Origin: Oscillospiraceae bacterium
Lineage (GTDB): Bacteria; Bacillota; Clostridia; Oscillospirales; Oscillospiraceae
Length of the DNA stretch: 5,758 bases
Assembly: GCA_902783825.1 (NCBI GenBank)
Contig: CACZSJ010000002.1
Location: 1-5,758 of the forward strand
Reading direction: 5' to 3'
In this document: positions 1-5,758 of the stretch, one piece after another
Layout: each line of letters opens with the position of its first letter
Position numbering within the stretch: the stretch's first letter is position 1
Program-made: the position numbers and the translations under genes
The notes under the pieces: model-generated
What the model saw: the letters and a program-made list of their open reading frames with translations, nothing else
Told to the model about the DNA's origin: nothing
Database searches by the model: none

Positions 1-1015
1 CGACGCAGCCCTTGGGACGGCTCCAGCCGGTGAGCTCACGCACACAGGCCAGAATGTTCTCAAACACCGCCAGCTCCGTAGAGAAAGCGGCAAAGACCAT
101 AAACAGGAAGAACATCGTACCCCAAATACGACCGCCCACCATGTTGTTGAACACGGTGGCCATGGTGTTGAAGAGCAGGGAAGGGCCGGCGTCCACTTCG
201 ATGCCGTAGGTGTAGCAGGCAGGGAACATGATGAAGCCTGCGATGATGGCGACAAAGGTGTCCAGCAGGATGATGTTCACCGACTCGCCCATAAGGCTGC
301 GCTCTTTCCCGATGTAGCTGCCGAAGATGGCCATGGAGCCGATGCCAAGGCTCAGCGTAAAGAAAGCCTGATTCATGGCGCCGACGATGACGGAGCCGTT
401 GATTTTGGAGAAGTCCGGAACCAGATAGAAGCGCAGGCCCTCGGCCGCACCGGACAAAGAGGCGCTGTGGCCGGCCAGAATGAGCATCAGCGCGAAGAGC
501 GCCACCATCAGATACTTGGTGACCCGCTCCAACCCGCCCTGCAGATCAAAGCTCAAAACGCCAAAGCCCAGAACCACGGCGACCAGCAGATAGCCCACGT
601 TGATCCCGGGTTTGGTGATCATGGCCACAAAGCCCAGGTCGGCGGTTTTGCCCGACAGGAACATGACGAAGTAGTACATCATCCAGCCGGTGACCACAGT
701 GTAGAAGGCCATCAGGGCGATGTTGCCCAGCAAGGCCAGATAGCCGTGGATATGCCACTTTTGACCAGGCTTCTCCAGCTTTTGATACATGCCGACAGGG
801 CTTGCCTGGGAAGCTCTGCCGATGGCAAACTCCATCACCATAGCAGGAAGACCCAGCAGAAGCAAACACAGTACATACACCAGCACGAAGCCGCCGCCGC
901 CATACTGCCCGGTCATCCATGGAAATTTCCACACGTTGCCGCAGCCAATGGCACAGCCTGCGCTCAGCAGGATGAAGCCAAGACGACTGCCAAGTCTTTC
1001 TCTCTCGTTGTTCAT
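1..1015 (-). CDS. Sodium-coupled amino-acid/neurotransmitter symporter (NSS/SNF family), 3' end missing
   Basis: This gene encodes an inner-membrane secondary transporter with the LeuT fold; the family imports amino acids or related amines with Na+. It opens with MNNERERLGSRLGF, and the window holds 338 codons and no stop, against roughly 440-510 residues for the family; TM8 is complete and TM9 onward is missing. TM1 carries the family signature (residues 19-32, including G26-N27 and F31-P32), followed by a glycine run at 39-42. Aligned by eye to LeuT, the Na1 ligands are A22, N27, T220 and D252 (Asn in LeuT), and the Na2 ligands are G20, I23, A309, S312 and T313. Y105 matches the substrate-contacting Tyr108, and F219-T220-L221-S222 is the unwound part of TM6. 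Cys21 and Cys25 sit where LeuT has Asn and Leu. The start at 1015 is chosen over an in-frame ATG at 1021 because only the former is properly spaced (7 nt) from AGAAGGAG. The family call is firm; the substrate cannot be told. Confidence 0.93.
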   Translation of the reverse strand, partial: MNNERERLGSRLGFILLSAGCAIGCGNVWKFPWMTGQYGGGGFVLVYVLCLLLLGLPAMVMEFAIGRASQASPVGMYQKLEKPGQKWHIHGYLALLGNIALMAFYTVVTGWMMYYFVMFLSGKTADLGFVAMITKPGINVGYLLVAVVLGFGVLSFDLQGGLERVTKYLMVALFALMLILAGHSASLSGAAEGLRFYLVPDFSKINGSVIVGAMNQAFFTLSLGIGSMAIFGSYIGKERSLMGESVNIILLDTFVAIIAGFIMFPACYTYGIEVDAGPSLLFNTMATVFNNMVGGRIWGTMFFLFMVFAAFSTELAVFENILACVRELTGWSRPKGCV

Positions 1016-1022
1016 ATGCATA

Positions 1023-1030
1023 CTCCTTCT
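1023..1030 (-). promoter_or_regulatory. Ribosome binding site of the symporter gene
   Basis: The minus strand reads AGAAGGAG, followed by a 7-nt spacer and the ATG at 1015-1013. A second in-frame ATG at 1021-1019 lies only one base from this site, too close for normal initiation, so the site decides the start codon. Confidence 0.75.
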
Positions 1031-1049
1031 CCCAAAGATGGATATTTTT

Positions 1050-1077
1050 AGTATACGGACAAATTGTAAAAAATCAA
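1050..1077 (-). promoter_or_regulatory. Predicted sigma-A promoter for the symporter gene
   Basis: On the minus strand, TTGATT (1077-1072) and TATACT (1055-1050) are separated by 16 bases. Each hexamer is close to the sigma-A consensus and the surroundings are AT-rich. Transcription would start near 1043, giving a leader of about 28 nt that includes the ribosome binding site. The promoter lies wholly in the 78-base gap after the upstream glycosyltransferase gene, so the symporter can be expressed separately. I see no intrinsic terminator in this gap, so read-through is also possible. Confidence 0.6.
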
Positions 1078-1093
1078 CAGGGAATTCTCCGTG

Positions 1094-2320
1094 CTATGCG
1101 TTTTTTTTCTTTCTTTTCTTCTTGGGCGGCTCACGAAATCCTTTGAGCATACAGATCAGGGCCAGCACCAGCGCCAGGATCAGCGCCATGGCGCCGTATC
1201 GCATTGGCAGCAGATACCGCATTTTCAGATAGGCATGGTAGCCGAGCAGAGAGGCAAACTGCGCCAGCAAGGCAGCCGGAAACAGAGGCGGCACGGCGAA
1301 GGCTAACACCAGCGCCAGCATGTCCGCGCCAAAGAAATACCGATCATGCATGTGCGGCAGCAGAAAGGGGATGCCGATGGCGAAAAGCAGGGCTGCGCCC
1401 AGTACGGCCTGATCGCTGAGTCGGCGGCGGTTCGCGAAGGCCACCGCCAGAATGTTTGCCATGAAAACGAGAGACAGCACAATGGCGGCAGTAGATGCCC
1501 CGGCCGGATTCTCCACGTGTCGGAAGAAGGCAAACACAGAAGGAGAGTTATAATTCAGGCCGTCTCCAATGCTTCCGGTCTGGGAGGCGTAGAGGCTGAG
1601 GGTCTCCAGAAACGGCCTGCCCAGCAACACGGCCGGCAGCACCAGAAGCACATAGCACAGGGGGAAGATCAGGAAATGCCGCCAGTTGAATTTGCCGTAC
1701 ATCCACAGCACTGCGTATACTGGCATGAGAAAGACTGCCTGGAGCTTAAATCCAAAGGAGAGGGTAATGAGAATCATGGAGGCCACCGGCCGATCCTCCA
1801 GCGCCAAGGCAATGCCCAGCACTGCCAGGGCGACATAAATGCTGTCGCACTGCCCCCAGACCGCGCCGTTGAGAAAGACGGTAGGCAGGTACAATACCGC
1901 GAAAAAGCAGCCCAGCTTGCGCGCAGCGCTCTGGGTGAAGCGCCCCACCAGCCGCATGCAGCCCCAGGCCAGCAGCACATCGAACAGAATGCTCAGGAGC
2001 TTGATCAGATACAGGTCCCGGATGCTGGAATAGGAGAAGAGGGCCAGAAAGTACAGATAGGGGATGTTGTAGTTTCCCACTTCCATGGCCAGGGCGCGAA
2101 ATCCGCCGTTTTCGCGGAAGAAACGGACCCAATGAGCCAGGAAGTTCTGATAGTCCAGTGTTTCATATCCCAGAACAGCCGCACGCAGAATGAAAGCGTC
2201 GGCCAGCAGAATCAGCGAGACAAGCCACTGGGTGCGCCCGGTCAACAGCCCCGCGCGATAGAGGAGGAAGAGAGCCAGCGCGGCCTCCAGAATCAGGAGG
2301 ATCCATACACGATAATCCAT
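1094..2320 (-). CDS. Polytopic membrane GT-C glycosyltransferase, Gpi18-like
   Basis: This is a complete 408-residue integral membrane protein with about ten to eleven hydrophobic segments and very little soluble sequence. Several motifs point to the GT-C superfamily, which uses lipid-phosphate-linked sugars at the outer face of the membrane. After the second hydrophobic segment comes a loop with D56-Y57, F60 and W64, the usual place of the catalytic acid. N83-Y84-N85 with P87-Y88 follows, then the W155-G156-Q157-x-D159 motif seen in Gpi18-like and related bacterial mannosyltransferases. N256-Y257-N258-S259-P260 comes next, and then H323-M-H325-D-R327-Y-F, similar to the HERY-type motif of Gpi18/PIG-V proteins. 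The protein ends in a lysine-rich tail at residues 400-406. The start is supported by AAAAGGAA 8 nt upstream. It is divergent from rpoB and sits 78 bases ahead of a symporter with no clear functional link. The sugar donor and acceptor are unknown; envelope glycan or protein glycosylation is inference only. Confidence 0.8.
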   Translation of the reverse strand: MDYRVWILLILEAALALFLLYRAGLLTGRTQWLVSLILLADAFILRAAVLGYETLDYQNFLAHWVRFFRENGGFRALAMEVGNYNIPYLYFLALFSYSSIRDLYLIKLLSILFDVLLAWGCMRLVGRFTQSAARKLGCFFAVLYLPTVFLNGAVWGQCDSIYVALAVLGIALALEDRPVASMILITLSFGFKLQAVFLMPVYAVLWMYGKFNWRHFLIFPLCYVLLVLPAVLLGRPFLETLSLYASQTGSIGDGLNYNSPSVFAFFRHVENPAGASTAAIVLSLVFMANILAVAFANRRRLSDQAVLGAALLFAIGIPFLLPHMHDRYFFGADMLALVLAFAVPPLFPAALLAQFASLLGYHAYLKMRYLLPMRYGAMALILALVLALICMLKGFREPPKKKRKKKNA

Positions 2321-2328
2321 GATGTTCG

Positions 2329-2336
2329 TTCCTTTT
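2329..2336 (-). promoter_or_regulatory. Ribosome binding site of the GT-C glycosyltransferase gene
   Basis: The minus strand reads AAAAGGAA, followed by an 8-nt spacer to the ATG at 2320-2318. It has a purine-rich AAGGA core and supports this start. No equally good site stands before another in-frame start nearby. Confidence 0.6.
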
Positions 2337-2399
2337 CACAAAAAAAGAGGCAGGAGATCCACACTCCCGCCAAACATTCAAAATTTAACAAAATAATCC

Positions 2400-2429
2400 T
2401 TGACAATATTTATAATGGTATGGTAAAAT
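2400..2429 (+). promoter_or_regulatory. Predicted strong sigma-A promoter for rpoB, with extended -10
   Basis: A perfect -35 TTGACA (2400-2405) is followed after 18 bases by TAAAAT (2424-2429). Directly before the -10 stands TATGG (2419-2423), which fits the Gram-positive extended -10 element TRTGN. The start of transcription would be near 2435-2437, giving a leader of about 140 nt before rpoB. A perfect TATAAT at 2411-2416 lies in between, but its best -35 (TTAACA, 2385-2390) is 20 bases away, so I take it as secondary at most. Confidence 0.65.
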
Positions 2430-2435
2430 GTCTCG

Positions 2436-2489
2436 CTATCTGTGCAGGAGAAAGACACAATACCCCACTATCCACTGCGCACAGTATAG
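2436..2489 (+). other. Possible stem-loop at the 5' end of the rpoB leader
   Basis: CTATCTGTGC (2436-2445) can pair with GCACAGTATAG (2479-2489): six base pairs CTGTGC/GCACAG, a one-base bulge, then CTAT/ATAG. The loop is 33 nt (2446-2478). An alternative register pairs GCAG (2444-2447) with CTGC (2475-2478). The stem would begin almost exactly at the predicted transcription start, so it could protect the 5' end or take part in leader control. It has no U-run after it, so it is not a terminator. The role is inference, and the long loop makes the stem uncertain. Confidence 0.35.
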
Positions 2490-2521
2490 CAGAATCCACG
2501 AAGTAAATCAATGCCAAAGGA

Positions 2522-2559
2522 CGAATATTTGACAACTCGGCCGGGCGTTTGCAAATTCG
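2522..2559 (+). other. Possible hairpin next to the rpoB ribosome binding site
   Basis: CGAA (2522-2525) and TTTG (2528-2531), separated by a two-base bulge, can pair with CAAATTCG (2552-2559), leaving a 20-nt loop. A competing pairing is ACTCG (2535-2539) with CGAGT (2558-2562). Both structures end just before the AAGGAG at 2563, so they could affect ribosome access without covering it. The stems are short and partly AT, so this is a weak prediction. Confidence 0.25.
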
Positions 2560-2562
2560 AGT

Positions 2563-2568
2563 AAGGAG
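2563..2568 (+). promoter_or_regulatory. Ribosome binding site of rpoB
   Basis: AAGGAG is followed by a 9-nt spacer and the ATG at 2578. This is near the anti-Shine-Dalgarno consensus, as expected for a highly expressed gene, and it fixes the rpoB start. Confidence 0.85.
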
Positions 2569-2577
2569 AGTACACCC

Positions 2578-5500
2578 ATGCCAAAAGATGTTCTCTACGG
2601 CAAAACTCTGCGCAAGAGCTTTGCCCGCACGGAGGAAATCCAGGAGATGCCCAATCTGCTGGAGATCCAGAAGAGCTCCTATCAATGGTTTTTGGAGACC
2701 GGTCTGCATGAGGTCTTCAAGGATGTGGATTCCGTTACGGACTTTTCCGGTAACCTGGAGTTGAGCTTCATCGATTTCTCCATGAACGAGAAGCCCAAGT
2801 ACAGTGAGGAGGAATGCAAGGCCCGTGACGCCACCTATGCCGCGCCCCTGAAGGTCCGTGTCCGTCTGCGCAACAAGGAGACGGAGGAGATCAAGGAGCA
2901 GGAGATCTTCATGGGGGATTTCCCCGTGATGACCGCCGGCGGCACCTTTATCATCAACGGCGCGGAGCGTGTGATTGTGTCGCAGATCGTCCGTTCTCCC
3001 GGCGTGTACTTCGACCGGACTGTGGACAAGTCCCTGATCAGCATTTACGCGTCTACAGTGATTCCGTATCACGGCGCCTGGCTGGAATATGAGACGGACG
3101 CGAACGACGTGTTCAGCGTTCGGATCGACAAGAATCGCAAGCTGCCCATCACCTGGTTCCTCAAAGCCATGGGCGCTTACGATCCGGAGCGTCCTGCCAC
3201 CTGGCTGAGCTGTGTGGACGATCCCTCAGTGGGGGCTGTTACCAACGAGCGCATCAAAGAGATTTTCGGCGAGGACGAGCGGATCGTGTCCACTCTGGAT
3301 AAGGATACCGCCCAGAACCGGGAAGAGTGCCTGCTGGAGATCTACCGCAAGCTGCGTCCCGGCGATCCTCCCACGGTGGAGTCCGCCGAAACGCTGTTGG
3401 ATGGGCTGTTCTTTGACCGGCGCCGCTATGAAATTTCCAATGTGGGCCGCTACAAGTTCAACAAGAAGCTCTCCCTCTTCCCGCGTATCGCCGGCTTTGA
3501 GCTGGCGGAGCCGGTGGTGGATCCCTTCACTGGGGAAATCCTGGCCGAGGCGGGCGAGATCCTCAGCCGCAGCCGTGCCAGAGAGATTGCCGACGCCGGC
3601 GTGATCAGCGTGGTGCTGAAGGTGGAGAACAAATCCGTTCGGGTTTTCTCCAATGGCATGGTGGATATGCGCCGCTATGTAGACTTTGACCCGGCGGAAG
3701 TGGGCGTCAAAGAGAACGTGCGCGGCATCGTGATGAAGAATCTGATGGAGCAGTATGAGGGCGAGGCGCTGAAGGACGCCATCCGGGAGAACCTGGACGT
3801 GCTGATTCCCAAGCACATCGTAGTGGACGATATTTTCTCCTCTGTCAACTACCTCAACTGCCTGGCCCATGGCATCGGAGAAGCCGACGATATCGACCAT
3901 CTGGGCAATCGCCGCGTCCGCTGCGTGGGCGAGCTGCTGCAGAACCAGTTCCGTATCGGCTTCAGTCGGATGGAACGGGTGATCCGGGAGCGGATGAGCA
4001 TCCAGGATCTTGACATTGTGACGCCCCAGAGCCTGATCAACATCCGGCCGGTCACCGCGGCCATCAAGGAGTTCTTTGGTTCTTCGCCGCTGAGCCAGTT
4101 TATGGACCAGACCAACCCTCTGGCGGAATTGACGCACAAGCGTCGTATGTCCGCACTGGGCCCCGGCGGCCTGTCCCGTGAGCGCGCCAGCTTTGACGTG
4201 CGTGACGTGCACTACAGCCACTACGGTCGTCTCTGCCCCATTGAGACGCCGGAAGGACCCAACATCGGTCTGATCAGCTACCTGGCCTCCTATGCCCGCG
4301 CTAACGAGTATGGCTTCCTGGTGGCGCCTTACCGCAAGGTGGAAAAGGGAACCTGCCGTCTGACCGACCAGGTGGATTATATGAGCGCAGATCAGGAGGA
4401 CCAGTTCATCGTGGCTCAGGCCTCCGAGCCGGTGGACGAGAACGGCTGCCTGCTCCGCAAGCGTATTACCTGCCGTCACCGGAACGATACCATTGAGGTC
4501 AACCGGGAAGACGTGGACTACATTGACATCAGCCCCAAGATGATGGTGTCCATCGCCACGGCGATGATTCCGTTCCTGGAAAACGACGACGCCAACCGCG
4601 CCCTGATGGGCGCCAACATGCAGCGCCAGGCTGTGCCGCTGATGACCACGCAGGCCCCCATCGTGGCCACGGGCATCGAGCATAAATGCGCAGTGGACTC
4701 CGGCGTTTGCGTGATCTCTGAGGGCGACGGCGTGGTGACCCGCGTGGACGCCAATGACATCACCGTCAAGTACGACTCCGGAGATATCAAGGACTATACG
4801 CTGATTAAATTTGCCCGCTCCAACCAGGGCACCTGCATCAACCAGCGCCCGGTGGTCAATCTGGGCGAGCGGGTCCAGCAGGGTGACGTGCTGGCCGACG
4901 GACCCAGCACCGCGCAGGGCGAGATCGCCTTGGGCAAGAATATCCTGGTGGGCTACATGAACTGGGAAGGCTACAACTACGAGGACGCCATCCTGCTCAA
5001 CGAGCGCCTGGTTATGGACGACGTATTCACCTCCATTCACGTGGAGGAGTACGAGTGTGACGCCCGTGACACCAAGCTGGGACCCGAGGAAATCACCCGG
5101 GATATTCCCGGTGTGGGCGACGATGCGCTGAAATATCTGGACGAGCGCGGCATCATCATGGTGGGCGCTGAGGTTACCGCCGGCGATATCCTGGTGGGCA
5201 AGGTCACCCCCAAGGGAGAGACCGATCTCACCGCTGAGGAGCGCCTGCTGCGGGCCATCTTCGGTGAAAAGGCCCGGGAAGTTCGGGATACCTCGCTGAA
5301 GGTCCCCCATGGCGAGAGCGGCATTGTGGTGGATGTGAAGGTGTTCACCCGGGAAAACGGCGATGAGATGAATCCTGGCGTCAACCAGGTGGTCCGGGTA
5401 TACATCGCCCAGAAGCGGAAGATCTCCGTGGGCGACAAGATGGCCGGTCGACACGGCAACAAGGGCGTCGTGTCCCGCATCCTGCCCCGGGAGGATATGC

Positions 5501-5758
5501 CGTATCTGCCCGATGGCACGCCTCTGGACATCGTGCTCAACCCGCTGGGCGTCCCGTCCCGTATGAATATCGGGCAGGTGCTGGAGGTCCATCTGGGTTA
5601 CGCGGCGCAGGCGCTGGGCTGGAAGGTGGCGACCCCCATCTTCAACGGCGCCAATGAGACCACCATCCGCGAGACCCTGCGGCAGGCCGGCCTGCGCGAG
5701 GACGGCAAGAGCGAGATGTACGACGGCCGCACCGGCGAGAAGTTTGACAACGACGTCA
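2578..5758 (+). CDS. rpoB: DNA-directed RNA polymerase subunit beta, 3' end missing
   Basis: RpoB is the second largest subunit of the core RNA polymerase and forms one side of the active-site cleft with beta-prime. The window holds 1060 codons from MPKDVLYGKTLRKSF up to the YDGRTGE region; roughly 130-200 C-terminal residues are missing if the length is usual (about 1190-1250). Landmarks in order are the conserved NGAERV segment (127-132) running into RSPGVYF; the rifampicin region, residues 502-527, with Q507, F508, D510, H520, R523 and S525 (E. coli Q513, F514, D516, H526, R529, S531) all in wild-type form; the IETPEGPN segment just after it; YNYEDAI with E802-D803; and the active-site lysines K954 and K962 in GDKMAGRHGNKG (E. 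coli K1065 and K1073). There is no large E. coli-type insertion before K954, as usual in Firmicutes. Residue 504 is Pro where E. coli has Gln510. The frame is intact throughout. rpoC is expected downstream but is not seen. Confidence 0.99.
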   Translation, partial: MPKDVLYGKTLRKSFARTEEIQEMPNLLEIQKSSYQWFLETGLHEVFKDVDSVTDFSGNLELSFIDFSMNEKPKYSEEECKARDATYAAPLKVRVRLRNKETEEIKEQEIFMGDFPVMTAGGTFIINGAERVIVSQIVRSPGVYFDRTVDKSLISIYASTVIPYHGAWLEYETDANDVFSVRIDKNRKLPITWFLKAMGAYDPERPATWLSCVDDPSVGAVTNERIKEIFGEDERIVSTLDKDTAQNREECLLEIYRKLRPGDPPTVESAETLLDGLFFDRRRYEISNVGRYKFNKKLSLFPRIAGFELAEPVVDPFTGEILAEAGEILSRSRAREIADAGVISVVLKVENKSVRVFSNGMVDMRRYVDFDPAEVGVKENVRGIVMKNLMEQYEGEALKDAIRENLDVLIPKHIVVDDIFSSVNYLNCLAHGIGEADDIDHLGNRRVRCVGELLQNQFRIGFSRMERVIRERMSIQDLDIVTPQSLINIRPVTAAIKEFFGSSPLSQFMDQTNPLAELTHKRRMSALGPGGLSRERASFDVRDVHYSHYGRLCPIETPEGPNIGLISYLASYARANEYGFLVAPYRKVEKGTCRLTDQVDYMSADQEDQFIVAQASEPVDENGCLLRKRITCRHRNDTIEVNREDVDYIDISPKMMVSIATAMIPFLENDDANRALMGANMQRQAVPLMTTQAPIVATGIEHKCAVDSGVCVISEGDGVVTRVDANDITVKYDSGDIKDYTLIKFARSNQGTCINQRPVVNLGERVQQGDVLADGPSTAQGEIALGKNILVGYMNWEGYNYEDAILLNERLVMDDVFTSIHVEEYECDARDTKLGPEEITRDIPGVGDDALKYLDERGIIMVGAEVTAGDILVGKVTPKGETDLTAEERLLRAIFGEKAREVRDTSLKVPHGESGIVVDVKVFTRENGDEMNPGVNQVVRVYIAQKRKISVGDKMAGRHGNKGVVSRILPREDMPYLPDGTPLDIVLNPLGVPSRMNIGQVLEVHLGYAAQALGWKVATPIFNGANETTIRETLRQAGLREDGKSEMYDGRTGEKFDNDV

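Larger units (their letters stand above)
2321..2577. other. Divergent intergenic region between the glycosyltransferase gene and rpoB
   Basis: These 257 bases separate the leftward membrane gene from rightward rpoB. The middle (about 2371-2430) is strongly AT-rich and holds the rpoB promoter. From about 2436 to 2577 lies the presumed rpoB leader with two possible hairpins. A leftward promoter for the glycosyltransferase is expected in the AT-rich part, but I found no minus-strand pair of hexamers at good spacing; the nearest, TTGTCA at 2406-2401, has no proper -10 partner. I see no tRNA, no small gene with a ribosome binding site, and no rplL remnant. Confidence 0.8.

Noticed and set aside
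1019..1021. Upstream in-frame ATG as the symporter start
   Set aside because: It lies one base from the Shine-Dalgarno sequence; the ATG at 1015-1013 has a proper 7-nt spacer.
467..1051. 194-codon plus-strand frame opposite the symporter
   Set aside because: It is the codon-register shadow of a clear NSS-family protein.
1080..1090. GGGAATTCTCC near-palindrome followed on the minus strand by a T-run, as a terminator
   Set aside because: The paired arms meet with no loop and one mismatch, so a stable terminator hairpin cannot form; the T-run is part of the promoter region of the symporter.
1101..1107. A AAA AAC slippery heptamer near the end of the glycosyltransferase gene as a programmed -1 frameshift site
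   Set aside because: It is in the right phase, but a shift would add only about eight codons before TGA, and I see no strong stimulatory hairpin. The lysine codons explain it.
2385..2416. TTAACA with a perfect TATAAT as the main rpoB promoter
   Set aside because: The spacing is 20 bases, too long for good sigma-A recognition; the overlapping TTGACA with an extended -10 is better.
1346..2506. 386-codon plus-strand frame opposite the glycosyltransferase
   Set aside because: It is in codon register with the sense gene and rich in Gln, His and Glu, as mirror images of hydrophobic codons are; no domain is seen. The sense frame has coherent membrane segments and motifs.
2529..2557. TTGACA at 2529-2534 as the -35 of a second rpoB promoter
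   Set aside because: At 17 bases the only -10 is CAAATT, three of six matches, and transcription would start at the ribosome binding site itself, leaving almost no leader.
2410..3072. 220-codon minus-strand frame running from rpoB codons 1-165 into the leader
   Set aside because: It is antisense in codon register within rpoB and its tail simply continues through the intergenic DNA and the promoter; no family resemblance.
3226..5592. 788-codon minus-strand reading frame opposite rpoB
   Set aside because: It is the codon-register shadow of rpoB, with a His/Val/Asp/Gly-rich composition, no recognisable domain and no clear ribosome binding site, while the sense frame is unmistakably RpoB.

Overview
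The window reads as ordinary chromosome from a GC-rich Gram-positive bacterium of the Clostridia, most like the gut Oscillospiraceae/Ruminococcaceae. The evidence is an RNA polymerase beta subunit of Firmicutes type (no large insertion between its catalytic motifs), strong AAGGAG-type ribosome binding sites, consensus sigma-A promoters including an extended -10 element, and a codon preference for C or G at third positions. The species cannot be fixed from this window.

Layout: positions 1-1015 (minus strand) hold the first 338 codons of a sodium-coupled neurotransmitter/amino-acid symporter (NSS/SNF family), cut by the left edge. Positions 1094-2320 (minus strand) hold a complete 408-residue polytopic membrane protein with the motifs of a Gpi18-like GT-C glycosyltransferase. 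Both genes are read leftward, separated by 78 bases that contain a good sigma-A promoter for the symporter. Positions 2321-2577 are a 257-base divergent intergenic region with a strong rightward promoter, a leader of about 140 nt with two possible hairpins, and the rpoB ribosome binding site. Positions 2578-5758 (plus strand) hold the first 1060 codons of rpoB, cut by the right edge.

How the genes relate: rpoB appears to start its own transcription unit rather than following rplL, since the gene upstream of it is divergent and unrelated. The membrane glycosyltransferase and the symporter are co-directional, but nothing indicates a shared pathway; the symporter has its own promoter and may also receive read-through.

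I found no mobile element, CRISPR array, tRNA, rRNA or defence system, and no convincing new biological system. The points worth a second look are the rpoB leader and its detached operon position, a proline in the rifampicin region of RpoB, unusual residues in the symporter's predicted binding site, and a lysine-rich tail on the glycosyltransferase. The very long antisense reading frames, including one of 788 codons opposite rpoB, are explained by codon usage and are not called as genes.
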